Shown here: positions 16,551 through 25,100 of the stretch, in pieces | Layout: the number at the start of each line of letters is the position of its first letter | Position numbering within the stretch: position 1 is the first letter of the stretch | Origin: Flavobacterium terrisoli | GTDB taxonomy: Bacteria; Bacteroidota; Bacteroidia; Flavobacteriales; Flavobacteriaceae | Direction of reading: 5' to 3' | Assembly: GCF_030167905.1 (NCBI RefSeq) | Contig: NZ_JARGNA010000004.1 | Location: 248,001 to 312,000, forward strand | Length of the DNA: 64,000 nt | Position numbers and translations under genes: made by a program | Notes under the pieces: model-generated | Database searches by the model: none | Seen by the model: the letters and a program-made list of their open reading frames with translations, nothing else | Told to the model about the DNA's origin: nothing

Positions 16551-17912
16551 ATTTACGCAATACTCGACATAGAAACTACCGGAGGTCAATTTAATGAAGA
16601 AGGCATTACAGAAATCGCTATCTATAAATTTGACGGACATGAGATAGTGGATCAGTTTATCAGTCTGGTCAATCCAGAAAAACCCATTCAGCCTTTTGTG
16701 GTGAAATTAACCGGAATTAACAACGCCATGCTACGCTCTGCTCCGAAGTTTTATGAAGTGGCCAAACGCATTATCGAGATTACCGAAGATTGCATTGTAG
16801 TGGCGCATAACGCTTCGTTTGACTATAGGATCCTGCGTACGGAGTTTAGCCGATTGGGTTATGATTATGTCAAGCCAACGCTTTGTACGGTTGAATTGTC
16901 ACAGAAACTCATTCCAGGTCAGGCATCTTATAGTTTAGGTAAATTGGTTCGCTCACTAGGCATTCCCGTAACCGACAGGCATCGCGCCAGCGGAGATGCG
17001 ATGGCCACCGTGAAATTGTTCAAAATGATTTTGGACAAAGATGTCGAAAAGGAAATCCTTATCAGTCTCATCAAAGCCGAAATCAAAAAAGGATTGTCTC
17101 CTAAATTGCTCGATATAGTGGAGAGCATGCCTACTCGCACCGGTATCTACTATGTTCATAACGAAAAAGGCGATTTGATTTATATCGGTAAAAGTAAAAA
17201 CATCAAAAAACGCATCAACCAACATTTCACCGGAACTTCGGGCAAAAGCAAAAAGATGCAACGCGATGTCTTTGCCGTAACTTATGAAGAAACCGGCAGC
17301 GAATTGATTGCGCTGCTCAAGGAAAGCGAAGAAATTAAAATCAACAAACCGATATACAACCGTTCCCAACGCAAAACCATTTTTCATTACGCCTTATATG
17401 CCGAAAAAGATGCCAATGGCTATTTGGCCTTAAGAGTACTAAAAGCAGATGGCCGCAAAAAAGAAATCACTTCCTTCACCTCTGTTCAGGAAGGCAAAAA
17501 TCTTTTGCATAAAATCACCGCCGAGCATCATTTATGCCAGAAAATAAACGGTCTGTATGATACCAAAAACGGCTGTTTCCAACTTAAGATAAAAGAATGC
17601 AATGGCGCCTGTTTGGGTCAGGAATCACCCGAAGAGTACAACGAGCGCGTTGAAGAATTTATCCGTGAAATGAAGTTTGACAACAACAATATGGTCATTA
17701 TCGACAGAGGCCGAAATGTCAACGAACGCAGTGCAGTACTGATAGAAAACGGAATTTACAAAGGCTATTGTTTTTTTGACTTGAACTATCAGGTGAACAA
17801 TATTGAAATACTCAAAAACCTTATCATCCCAATGCAGAACAACCGCGATACCCGAACCATTATCCAAGGATATTTGAGGCGTCACAAGGTCATACGCATT
17901 GTGAAATTTTAA
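16551..17912 (+). CDS. DnaQ-type exonuclease fused to a GIY-YIG (UvrC/Cho-like) nuclease
   Basis: The open frame runs from the stop at 16533 to 17912. An intact DEDDh exonuclease occupies the first 170 residues: LDIETTGG, AHNASFDYRIL and HRASGDAMATVKLF. A GIY-YIG domain follows (TGIYYVHNEKGDLIYIGKS), then a UvrC-like middle region. Such fusions (Cho/UvrC-like) are thought to act in DNA repair or nucleic acid turnover. No ATG, GTG or TTG lies between the upstream stop and the GTG at 16647, and that GTG would remove the Exo I motif. I therefore set the start at the ATT at 16551, giving 453 residues. The start is uncertain; the domains are clear. Confidence 0.85.
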   Translation: MYAILDIETTGGQFNEEGITEIAIYKFDGHEIVDQFISLVNPEKPIQPFVVKLTGINNAMLRSAPKFYEVAKRIIEITEDCIVVAHNASFDYRILRTEFSRLGYDYVKPTLCTVELSQKLIPGQASYSLGKLVRSLGIPVTDRHRASGDAMATVKLFKMILDKDVEKEILISLIKAEIKKGLSPKLLDIVESMPTRTGIYYVHNEKGDLIYIGKSKNIKKRINQHFTGTSGKSKKMQRDVFAVTYEETGSELIALLKESEEIKINKPIYNRSQRKTIFHYALYAEKDANGYLALRVLKADGRKKEITSFTSVQEGKNLLHKITAEHHLCQKINGLYDTKNGCFQLKIKECNGACLGQESPEEYNERVEEFIREMKFDNNNMVIIDRGRNVNERSAVLIENGIYKGYCFFDLNYQVNNIEILKNLIIPMQNNRDTRTIIQGYLRRHKVIRIVKF

Positions 17913-17918
17913 TTTATC

Positions 17919-17980
17919 AGGAGCTTTTTCCCGCTATTCGTTGCAATCTCTTCGAGGATTTCCACTACTATCGGGGCTAA
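17919..17980. repeat. Flavobacterial dispersed intergenic element
   Basis: The patch holds the words AGGAGCTTTTTCCCGCTATT, GAGGATTTCC and TATCGGGGCTA, which I know as a recurrent intergenic element in Flavobacterium. It fills the gap between the nuclease fusion and miaA and makes the miaA frame look open too far upstream. Confidence 0.55.
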
Positions 17981-17991
17981 AAACAAACGCA

Positions 17992-18915
17992 TTGAACTAC
18001 TTAATCACCATCATCGGACCAACAGCCATCGGAAAAACTTCCCTGAGCATTGCTTTGGCCCGACATTTTGGTTGTGATATCATATCTTGTGACAGCCGGC
18101 AGTTCTTTAAGGAAATGAAAATTGGTACTGCTGTTCCAAATGAGGATGAACTCAATTCGGCGACACATCATTTTATTCAGAACAAATCCATTTTTGAATC
18201 CTATTCCGTAGGCGATTTTGAACTGGAAGCCATTACCAAACTGGATGAATTGTTTCAAAAGAACAATGTCCAGATTATGGTTGGCGGTTCCGGTTTATAT
18301 GTTGATGCCGTACTCAAGGGCTTTGATGATTTTCCAGATATTGACGACAATATCAGAAAACAAATTAACACTGATTTTGAGCAATTTGGAATTGATTACC
18401 TTCAGCAACAGTTAAAAGAATTAGATGTTGATTATTATCAAAAACTATCTATTGAAAACCAACAAACACTGCAAAATCCACAGCGCATGAAACGCTTTGT
18501 TGAAGTTTGTTTGGGCACCGGAAAACCCTATTCCAGTTTTATTGGGCAAAAGAAAAACCAGCGTCGCTTCACTCCTATTGTCATCGGTCTGGAAGCCGAA
18601 CGGGATATCATGTATGACCGAATCAACCAACGCGTGGACATTATGATCAACGAAGGTTTATTGGCGGAAGCGGAACAATTATATCCCAACAAGCATTTGA
18701 ACGCATTGCAAACCGTTGGTTATCGTGAGTTATTTGATTATTTTGACGAGAAAACAACTTTAGCATATGCCGTAGAGGAAATAAAGAAAAATACCCGTCG
18801 TTTTGCCAAACGACAGCTGACTTGGTTTAAGCGAACGGAAAATGCCATCTGGTTTGACTATCTAACAGACAGAAACCAAATAATAAAACATATTAATTCT
18901 TTGTTATCAAAGTGA
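17992..18915 (+). CDS. miaA: tRNA dimethylallyltransferase MiaA
   Basis: The enzyme transfers a dimethylallyl group to A37 of tRNAs reading UNN codons, next to the anticodon. Evidence is the P-loop IGPTAIGKTSLSIALA, the DSRQFFKEM segment, GGSGLYVDAVL, and the C-terminal KKNTRRFAKRQLTWF. The start is placed at TTG 17992 (then NYLITII), giving 307 residues. The frame stays open back to 17941, but that part is the dispersed repeat and would add 17 unrelated residues. Confidence 0.95.
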   Translation: MNYLITIIGPTAIGKTSLSIALARHFGCDIISCDSRQFFKEMKIGTAVPNEDELNSATHHFIQNKSIFESYSVGDFELEAITKLDELFQKNNVQIMVGGSGLYVDAVLKGFDDFPDIDDNIRKQINTDFEQFGIDYLQQQLKELDVDYYQKLSIENQQTLQNPQRMKRFVEVCLGTGKPYSSFIGQKKNQRRFTPIVIGLEAERDIMYDRINQRVDIMINEGLLAEAEQLYPNKHLNALQTVGYRELFDYFDEKTTLAYAVEEIKKNTRRFAKRQLTWFKRTENAIWFDYLTDRNQIIKHINSLLSK

Positions 18916-18967
18916 TTCTTACGCAACCTTTTGCCACAAAATGAGTCCTCAAAGAAAATCTCTCTCT

Positions 18968-19630
18968 ATGAAACAAACACTCTTATTATTTATCCTCGCC
19001 ATGTTGACTTCCTGCGAACAAATTCATTATGATGGCGAAACCAGATTGGTATTTCAAACCGTTGTTAAAGATGCTAATGGTCAGCCTTTACCCAATACTC
19101 ATGTTGAAATTCGGCCTACAACAGGATATGCCTCTGATTTAATTTCCAAAGGGAAAACCAACGAAAATGGAGAAATAACGCTGCTTTTTCCTGCTCCTGA
19201 TGGTGATGCCATTGACATCAACTTAAAATTTTATAATGATGACAATACTTACATGGAGAGGGAAACCCTAAACTTAAGCAGAGCTGATTTTGTGAATTAT
19301 AAATTCGTTTTCCCAGACACTTATCTTTTAAAAAATGATGAAGTCGCATTATTAAATGTGATTTACAATCAAACCAATCCTGCTGTAATTTTAAGGAAAG
19401 TCACCATTCAGGGAATTTATTCAACACCCGAAGAATATTATCATGTTCCGCAAGATGATGATTATTATTATGATTATTCCTTTTTAATGCCTTCCCCGTT
19501 TTTTATTAAAAAGAATCAGAGTTTTCAATTGAAGTACACGACCTTAAACTTACAGACAAACGTCCATACACAGCAATTCGTAGACCTTCAGATTGGGAAT
19601 GACAATATCGATTACACTTTAAATTACTAG
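18968..19630 (+). CDS. Lipoprotein with an Ig-like/carboxypeptidase-regulatory domain
   Basis: The 220-residue protein has a lipoprotein signal, MKQTLLLFILAMLTSC, and a domain near residues 30-110 that reads like a carboxypeptidase-regulatory (transthyretin-like) fold: VVKDANGQPLPNTHVEI, TNENGEITLLF. The rest is unassigned and rich in tyrosine and aspartate. The next gene begins 2 bp after its stop and encodes a beta-barrel protein, so the two are probably expressed together at the outer membrane. The ATG at 18968 is chosen over one at 18941, because it starts the signal peptide cleanly. Confidence 0.78.
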   Translation: MKQTLLLFILAMLTSCEQIHYDGETRLVFQTVVKDANGQPLPNTHVEIRPTTGYASDLISKGKTNENGEITLLFPAPDGDAIDINLKFYNDDNTYMERETLNLSRADFVNYKFVFPDTYLLKNDEVALLNVIYNQTNPAVILRKVTIQGIYSTPEEYYHVPQDDDYYYDYSFLMPSPFFIKKNQSFQLKYTTLNLQTNVHTQQFVDLQIGNDNIDYTLNY

Positions 19631-19632
19631 CC

Positions 19633-20259
19633 ATGAAGCATTGCTTTTTACTCTTAGCCCTATTGTCATTTGGGAATTTCTCCTTTGCCCAGGACACGAC
19701 CAACATCAAAGAACGGGACACCACTGTTAATAAAGATTTAGAGGTTGACACCTATTTCAGAATACAGACTTTTTACCCGATACATTATGGCAACACTGCT
19801 TTAGCCAAAGCACACCAACCCAGACCTGCATTCTCAATGCAGATGCAATTTTTGGACTTTAGAAACTTCAAAGCGGGATTTGGTTTTGACTTCGTCACAT
19901 ATAGCATTACCGATAAGGAAATGATTGCCAATTTGAGCACTTCAAAATACACCAGCGCTTATTTCTTACTAAGCTACGAATACAAAGCTACCAATAAGAT
20001 ACAAATCACGCCTAATATCGGTTATGGCGATGCGCGGCTCGATTTAGGCAGCAGGAATTCCCGATTTGGCAAACAAAACGGCAATGAATTCAGGATTGGT
20101 GCCTATGTCGATTATAAAGTAAGCAAGGCTATTTTTGTCTTTGGCGGAGTTCATTATATAAGCAATACATTTGACATTAAGACTTCACCGGAATATGAAT
20201 CATTTTTTTCAAAAGCTAATCAAATTCAAATTAACTTTGGTGTTCGATTCGGAAACTAA
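19633..20259 (+). CDS. Outer membrane beta-barrel protein
   Basis: The 208-residue protein has a signal peptide (MKHCFLLLALLSFGNFSFA) and then alternating hydrophobic and polar strands with aromatic girdles, for example FKAGFGFDFVTY, TSAYFLLSYEY, RIGAYVDYKV and AIFVFGGVHYI. It ends in a strand with an aromatic residue near the C-terminus (QINFGVRFGN), as outer-membrane barrels do. The ligand or role is unknown. It lies 2 bp after the lipoprotein gene and 10 bp before the thioesterase gene. Confidence 0.75.
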   Translation: MKHCFLLLALLSFGNFSFAQDTTNIKERDTTVNKDLEVDTYFRIQTFYPIHYGNTALAKAHQPRPAFSMQMQFLDFRNFKAGFGFDFVTYSITDKEMIANLSTSKYTSAYFLLSYEYKATNKIQITPNIGYGDARLDLGSRNSRFGKQNGNEFRIGAYVDYKVSKAIFVFGGVHYISNTFDIKTSPEYESFFSKANQIQINFGVRFGN

Positions 20260-20269
20260 TTAATATACA

Positions 20270-21007
20270 ATGCCAATTTCTCCTGATTTTACTTCAAAAC
20301 TGCAACAAAACTGGGAAATCACTTTTCTGCAATGCTATCCAAACGGTTATTTGAAATACACCGATTTGTGCAACATCCTGCAATTAACGGCAGGTTTACA
20401 TGCCGAATTAGGCGGTATTAGCTTTAGCGACATGCAGGCGCATCATCAGGCTTGGGTTTTGAGCAGAATGCGGGTTGAAATCAGTCGTTTGCCCAAATGG
20501 AAAGAAGTTGTGACCATAAAGACCTGGATTAACTCGCTGGAGAATTCGCGTTCGATTCGCTGTCTGGAAATGTACATTGGTGATGAAAAGATTATTGGCT
20601 GTGAAACTTTCTGGGCTGTATTCAATACCGAAAAACGCCGTCCTGAAAATTTGGCTTTGCCACATGACCATTTTGGAAAATACCCCGACAGGGCAACAGT
20701 ACAGCCTTTCAGCAAAATTGATGTCCAGCACGACATGCAAGAAATCGGAACCCATACTGTAAAACTTTCCGATTTGGATATCGTGAATCACGCCAATAGT
20801 GTGAAATACCTGGAATGGTGCCTGGATCTAGTAGATTTAAGCCTGATACAAAATCAAAAAATAGCCAGTTTTGAAATGAACTATCTGAAAGAAGTCTCAC
20901 TAAACGATATTGTTCAGATAAAACGAAAAACGGCAGAAGACTCAATTACTTTTGCCATTCAGCGTGACGACAAAATGAGTTTTGCTTTGCAACTGCATTT
21001 AAAATAA
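20270..21007 (+). CDS. Acyl-ACP thioesterase
   Basis: The 245-residue protein has two hot-dog folds in tandem, as in the FatA/FatB-like bacterial acyl-ACP thioesterases. Evidence is the N-terminal WEITFLQCYPNGYLKYTDLC, VLSRMRVEISRLPKWKEVVTI and the second-domain LSDLDIVNHANSVKYLEWCLD, where the Asn and His of the NHANS stretch are catalytic candidates. It hydrolyses acyl-ACP, releasing free fatty acids and ending chain elongation. It is last in a run of co-directional genes and ends at a strong terminator. Confidence 0.9.
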   Translation: MPISPDFTSKLQQNWEITFLQCYPNGYLKYTDLCNILQLTAGLHAELGGISFSDMQAHHQAWVLSRMRVEISRLPKWKEVVTIKTWINSLENSRSIRCLEMYIGDEKIIGCETFWAVFNTEKRRPENLALPHDHFGKYPDRATVQPFSKIDVQHDMQEIGTHTVKLSDLDIVNHANSVKYLEWCLDLVDLSLIQNQKIASFEMNYLKEVSLNDIVQIKRKTAEDSITFAIQRDDKMSFALQLHLK

Positions 21008-21037
21008 AAAGGCTCCGGTTTCCCGAAGCCTTTTTTG
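21006..21037. terminator. Bidirectional intrinsic terminator
   Basis: AAGGCT-CGG at 21009-21018 pairs with CCG-AGCCTT at 21023-21032, one mismatch in the stem, with an A run on the left and six T's on the right. It separates the convergent thioesterase and response-regulator genes and fits tightly between their stops. Confidence 0.85.
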
Positions 21038-21038
21038 T

Positions 21039-21740
21039 TTATTTTTTCACGACCAATCTAAAGCCTTCACCGTGAATGTTGAGGATTTCAACATTTGGGT
21101 CTTCTTTCAGGTACTTACGCAATTTGGCAATATAAACATCCATACTTCTTGAAGTAAAGTAATTGTCTTCTCTCCAGATTTTGGTAAGCGCCAATTCTCT
21201 TGGCATCAAATCGTTTTCGTAGATAGCCATCATTTTCAACAAATCAGACTCTTTTGGAGACAATTTGATTGGTTCGTCATTTCCAAATTTCAAATAACGC
21301 AACTTAGAGTTCAAAAGGAACTTACCAATCTGAAATTCAAATTTGGCCGGTTCATTTTTAGTCTCTGCAGATTTTCTTTGGATAATGGCTTTGATCTTCA
21401 TCAACAAAACATCAGAGTCGAAAGGTTTGTTCAGATAATCATCAGCCCCAACTTTGTACCCTTTCATAACATCTTCTTTCATTGATTTTGCCGTTAAGAA
21501 AATCAATGGCACGTCTTTGTTTTTCTCTCTGATTTCTTTGGCCAAAGTATAACCATCTTTGTAAGGCATCATCACATCCAAAATACACAAGTCATAATTG
21601 TCTTTTTTGAATTTTTCAAAACCTTCCATCCCGTTTTTGGCTAAGGTAACATCGAAATCGTTTAGCGTTAGATATTCTCTTAACACGATTCCGAAGTTCT
21701 GGTCATCCTCGACTAAAAGTATTTTTTTGTTTGCTTCCAT
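21039..21740 (-). CDS. OmpR-family response regulator, RprY-like
   Basis: The 233-residue protein has an N-terminal receiver domain with the acidic pair VEDD, the phosphorylated aspartate in LCILDVMMPYKDG and the conserved lysine in DYLNKPF. A C-terminal winged helix follows (LSPKESDLLKMMAIYEND, YIAKLRKYLKEDPNV). Length and sequence fit the RprY regulators of Bacteroidota. The histidine kinase gene is 10 bp upstream, so they form a cognate pair. Regulated targets are not visible. Confidence 0.93.
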   Translation of the reverse strand: MEANKKILLVEDDQNFGIVLREYLTLNDFDVTLAKNGMEGFEKFKKDNYDLCILDVMMPYKDGYTLAKEIREKNKDVPLIFLTAKSMKEDVMKGYKVGADDYLNKPFDSDVLLMKIKAIIQRKSAETKNEPAKFEFQIGKFLLNSKLRYLKFGNDEPIKLSPKESDLLKMMAIYENDLMPRELALTKIWREDNYFTSRSMDVYIAKLRKYLKEDPNVEILNIHGEGFRLVVKK

Positions 21741-21750
21741 AGTATTTTTT

Positions 21751-23334
21751 TTAATTTATGAGTGGGACTTTTATTATAAATGTGCTTCCTTTTCCTTTTT
21801 CACTTTCAACAAAAATTTGACAATTGTGGTCGTCAATAATTCGTTTAACATAGGCCAATCCTAATCCGTGGCCTTTAACATTGTGCAAATCACCAGTGTG
21901 TTCGCGGTAAAATTTTTCAAATATTCTCTTTTGAGCTGTTTTTGTCATTCCTGCACCTTGATCCTTAATTTTAACAACAACAAACTCTTTTACATTTTCG
22001 GTATATATATCTATAACGGGATTATCGGGAGAATATTTTATAGCATTGTCTAAAATATTCACAAAAACATTCGTGAAGTGAACATCATTCAGTAAAACCG
22101 TTGTTCTTGTTGCGTCAAAATGTGTTGTAATACTTCCGTTTCTGTCATCTATAATCAGATTCACATGATCAATAGCATCTTCAATAATGCTGTGGATATC
22201 ATTTGATTCTTTATTAATTTCAAGCTCTCTTTTCTCCAGTTTAGAAATACGCAATACATTTTCCACCTGTGCATGCATTCGCTTATTCTCGTCTCTGATC
22301 ATTTGGAGATAGCGATGTATTTTTTCTTTGTCTTCGATCACCTTTGGATTCTTAATCGCGTCTAAAGCCAAATTAATAGTGGCAATCGGTGTTTTGAATT
22401 CGTGGGTCATGTTATTGATGAAATCGGTTTTGATTTCAGAAATCTGACGCTGTTTAATCAATTGATTCAAAGCACTTGAATAGGCAATGATGATAATCAA
22501 GGTGAAAACGATTGACAATACACAAATCCCAATCAATTCAGAGAATAAAAATTTCTTCTTTTGCGGAAAGGTGACTAATAATTGGTATTTATTGTTTCCA
22601 TCTCCGTCAATAAAAATCGGAATCGAATACGTTGAGGATTTTTCATACTTAAACCGTTCTGATTTGATTTTAGTAGCCAGGCCGTTGCTGTAAACATTAA
22701 ACTCAAATGGCGTTTTAACACCATATTCGTTGAGCTCGTCAGTGAGCATTTTTTGCATCATTTCATTGGAAACTCTTTCCTGAATTGGCCTTAATGCGGC
22801 AATATCCCTATAAAACATTTGAAAACGGGCATTGTCTAAAAAAACATTTTTGCCTTCCTTTTCAATTTTAATATCGGGTTCCTGAGTTTGCTTGATTGAC
22901 GGATTATCAATGTCATCCGTATAAATCTCTGTTTTTCGTTTGGCGGTATAGTTTTTAATTTCTTTTAAACTATCTATTTTACTATCAAAGAACGATGATC
23001 CAACCCCGTATTCCTCTGCCACTATACTGTTAGAATAGACAATAGTTTCATTAGTTCTGGAATCTCTTTGAAAATATCCAAATTCTAAAAAATCACTTTT
23101 ATCCGGAACTTTTCCGGTACTGTCAATTACATTGTTATACTGCTCAAAATAGGAAAAGGCCTCGTTTTTTTGCAGTTTTTCTGCAACATTTCCGAGAACT
23201 TGTTTGACATGAAATTTAAACTGCTCTTCATTATTCTCGAAAGACTTATCAAACCAGTATACTTGAACGAGAATTATACCAATAAGGGATAAGCTCATCA
23301 ATATGACCAGTAAGCGGAAAAACAATTTATTCAT
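21751..23334 (-). CDS. Membrane sensor histidine kinase, RprX-like
   Basis: The 527-residue kinase has an N-terminal membrane span (residues 5-27), a roughly 220-residue periplasmic sensor region, a second span near 260-285, and a kinase core. The H-box is MTHEFKTPIATINLALDAI; the N-box reads DNAIKYSPDNP; the G-boxes include DQGAGM and GHGLGLAYV. The sensor region has no recognised domain, so the signal is unknown. It pairs with the downstream response regulator. A TAnnTTTG element 4 bases before its ATG suggests an extra, nearly leaderless, promoter besides the operon promoter at 25 kb. Confidence 0.92.
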   Translation of the reverse strand: MNKLFFRLLVILMSLSLIGIILVQVYWFDKSFENNEEQFKFHVKQVLGNVAEKLQKNEAFSYFEQYNNVIDSTGKVPDKSDFLEFGYFQRDSRTNETIVYSNSIVAEEYGVGSSFFDSKIDSLKEIKNYTAKRKTEIYTDDIDNPSIKQTQEPDIKIEKEGKNVFLDNARFQMFYRDIAALRPIQERVSNEMMQKMLTDELNEYGVKTPFEFNVYSNGLATKIKSERFKYEKSSTYSIPIFIDGDGNNKYQLLVTFPQKKKFLFSELIGICVLSIVFTLIIIIAYSSALNQLIKQRQISEIKTDFINNMTHEFKTPIATINLALDAIKNPKVIEDKEKIHRYLQMIRDENKRMHAQVENVLRISKLEKRELEINKESNDIHSIIEDAIDHVNLIIDDRNGSITTHFDATRTTVLLNDVHFTNVFVNILDNAIKYSPDNPVIDIYTENVKEFVVVKIKDQGAGMTKTAQKRIFEKFYREHTGDLHNVKGHGLGLAYVKRIIDDHNCQIFVESEKGKGSTFIIKVPLIN

Positions 23335-23338
23335 TAAA

Positions 23339-23346
23339 CAAATTTA
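23339..23346 (-). promoter_or_regulatory. Candidate internal promoter (TAAATTTG) of the histidine kinase
   Basis: The minus strand reads TAAATTTG, an exact consensus, with ATTG 17 bases upstream. It ends 4 bases before the ATG at 23334, so transcription would begin at or near the start codon. Confidence 0.38.
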
Positions 23347-23404
23347 GTATTTTAACATTTATACAATAAATACATTAACCAAACATTAACATCTACAATT
23401 AATA

Positions 23405-23989
23405 TTATTGATTTTTTAATAAATTAAGAATATTATTGACTTGATTTTTAGTATCTTCCGTGGAGATGTTGTGAATTACGTAATTACTTTTTGCGATTTT
23501 TTCCTCTTCAGGCCATTGATTTTTCATTCTGTTCAATACACTTTTAAGGTCGGTTTTATCCCTGTCTATAACGCGCTGTAATCGAGTCTCTAAAGGTGCG
23601 GTAACTGTAATGATACTGTCACAATATTTATAGCTTCCGCTTTCAAATAAAATAGCGGCTTCCTTAATTACAAATGGGTAATTTTCATGGTTATTTACCC
23701 ATACATTGAAGTCATGTTTGACTAACGGATGTACAATGTCATTTAGCTTTTGAAGTTTATCAGGATGATTAAAAACCAATTGCGCTAATTTCTCTCTGTC
23801 GATTTTATTTTTTGAGATAACAGTACTGCCAAAAGCATTTTTAACCAGTTCAATTACTTCCTGGGTTTCCATTATTTTTTTTGCCTCTTCATCAGCTATA
23901 TAAACCGGAATTCCCAACGATTTGATATAATTGGCCACTGTGGTTTTTCCACTGCCTATTCCCCCTGTTAATCCGATTACTTTTGTCAT
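23405..23989 (-). CDS. coaE: Dephospho-CoA kinase
   Basis: The 194-residue enzyme catalyses the last step of coenzyme A synthesis, phosphorylating dephospho-CoA. Evidence is the P-loop IGLTGGIGSGKTTVANYI, DEEAKKIM, IVHPLVKHDF, the AAILFESG segment and TAPLETRLQRVIDRD. Its start overlaps the glycosyltransferase gene by 4 bases. The earlier CoA step, coaBC, is also in this window at 31.7 kb but in another operon. Confidence 0.96.
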   Translation of the reverse strand: MTKVIGLTGGIGSGKTTVANYIKSLGIPVYIADEEAKKIMETQEVIELVKNAFGSTVISKNKIDREKLAQLVFNHPDKLQKLNDIVHPLVKHDFNVWVNNHENYPFVIKEAAILFESGSYKYCDSIITVTAPLETRLQRVIDRDKTDLKSVLNRMKNQWPEEEKIAKSNYVIHNISTEDTKNQVNNILNLLKNQ

Positions 23990-24990
23990 GGCTTTACTTT
24001 AAAAAATAATTCCGGGAATGCTTCTTCTGGTTTTTGCTTTTGGATCTTGATCTTCACAAAGGATTCTAAAAAGCCTCTTCCATATCCAAAAAATTGCTTT
24101 GTCACAGCTATGACTGACAGCAATCCTATTTCTAAACTTTTATTTTGAATGGTTGCAAAAATTAAAATTAATAAATAATAAAAGGCATAACAAAGCAATG
24201 GGAATGGCATTCCAAAAAGAAAAAGAAAAAGAGCTATTGCAAAACACAGAATAAATAAGGTTGGAAAGAAAAAAGTCAGTTTGCTGTATTCGGGATACCA
24301 ACTGTCCAATATAGGTCGGGCTTTACCAAATTTATTGACCTGTGTGGAAAACTTATCCCAATCAATCCGCCTTTTATGATATACAAATGCTTTTGCAAAT
24401 AATCGGGTATTAAATCCTAACTTCCATAATCTGATAGACAAATCAGGATCTTCACCGGGATGGATATTCCCAAAACCATTGGAAGCCATAAAGGCTTTTT
24501 TTGAAATTCCCATATTGAAACTTCTGGGCTGGAACTTACTTAATTTTTCAGAGCCTCCGCGAATTCCACCGGTAGTTAAAAAAGAAGTCATGGCAAAATT
24601 AATGGCTTTCTGAATGGATGAAAACGAATCGAGTGCCGCATCTGAACCACCAAAGCAATCAACATAATTGGTTGTCAATTCTTTTTCGACTTCAGATAAA
24701 TATTGCTTAGGGATAATGCAATCGGAATCAAAAATGATAAAATAATCGCCTTTGGCTATTTTCATTCCATAATTTCTGGAATCGCCAGGACCACTGTTTT
24801 CTTTGAAGTAGTAGGAAATATTTAGCTTGTTTTTAAAATGCTCAATCTCTTCCTTACAAGGAATCGATGAGCCGTCTTCAACAATTACAATTTCATAAGG
24901 CTTACCAAAATCAGAAATCAATAAACTCTCAAGTAGCTCTTTGATTTCATCAGGTCTGTTATAAACAGGAATTATAATTGAAAAATACAT
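23986..24990 (-). CDS. Family 2 glycosyltransferase with C-terminal membrane segments
   Basis: The 334-residue protein begins with the GT-A fold: FSIIIPVYNRPDEIKELLESL, IVIVEDGSS, the metal-binding FDSDCIIP (DxD-like) and GEDPDLSIRLWKLGF. Two or three hydrophobic stretches lie near residues 238-295 and should anchor it in the inner membrane. It probably adds sugars to an envelope polysaccharide or lipid; donor and acceptor are unknown. Its promoter is at 25025-25032, and it heads the run with coaE and the two-component genes. Confidence 0.9.
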   Translation of the reverse strand: MYFSIIIPVYNRPDEIKELLESLLISDFGKPYEIVIVEDGSSIPCKEEIEHFKNKLNISYYFKENSGPGDSRNYGMKIAKGDYFIIFDSDCIIPKQYLSEVEKELTTNYVDCFGGSDAALDSFSSIQKAINFAMTSFLTTGGIRGGSEKLSKFQPRSFNMGISKKAFMASNGFGNIHPGEDPDLSIRLWKLGFNTRLFAKAFVYHKRRIDWDKFSTQVNKFGKARPILDSWYPEYSKLTFFFPTLFILCFAIALFLFLFGMPFPLLCYAFYYLLILIFATIQNKSLEIGLLSVIAVTKQFFGYGRGFLESFVKIKIQKQKPEEAFPELFFKVKP

Positions 24991-25024
24991 GGTTTAAATT
25001 TTAACTTCGTAACGTCTCGGGTAA

Positions 25025-25032
25025 CAAAGATA
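25025..25032 (-). promoter_or_regulatory. -7 promoter element (TATCTTTG) of the GT2-coaE-kinase-regulator run
   Basis: The minus strand has an exact TAnnTTTG match 34 bases before the glycosyltransferase ATG at 24990. Confidence 0.55.
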
Positions 25033-25048
25033 AGTTATATACCAAAGA

Positions 25049-25075
25049 AAAACCACCTAAAATTTAGGTGGTTTT
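25049..25075. terminator. Intrinsic terminator of the T9SS cargo gene
   Basis: AACCACCTAA pairs with TTAGGTGGTT, flanked by an A run and a T run. It lies just beyond the stop at 25101 of the minus-strand gene. Confidence 0.82.
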
Positions 25076-25100
25076 AATTATTGTAAAAAATATTTAAAGC

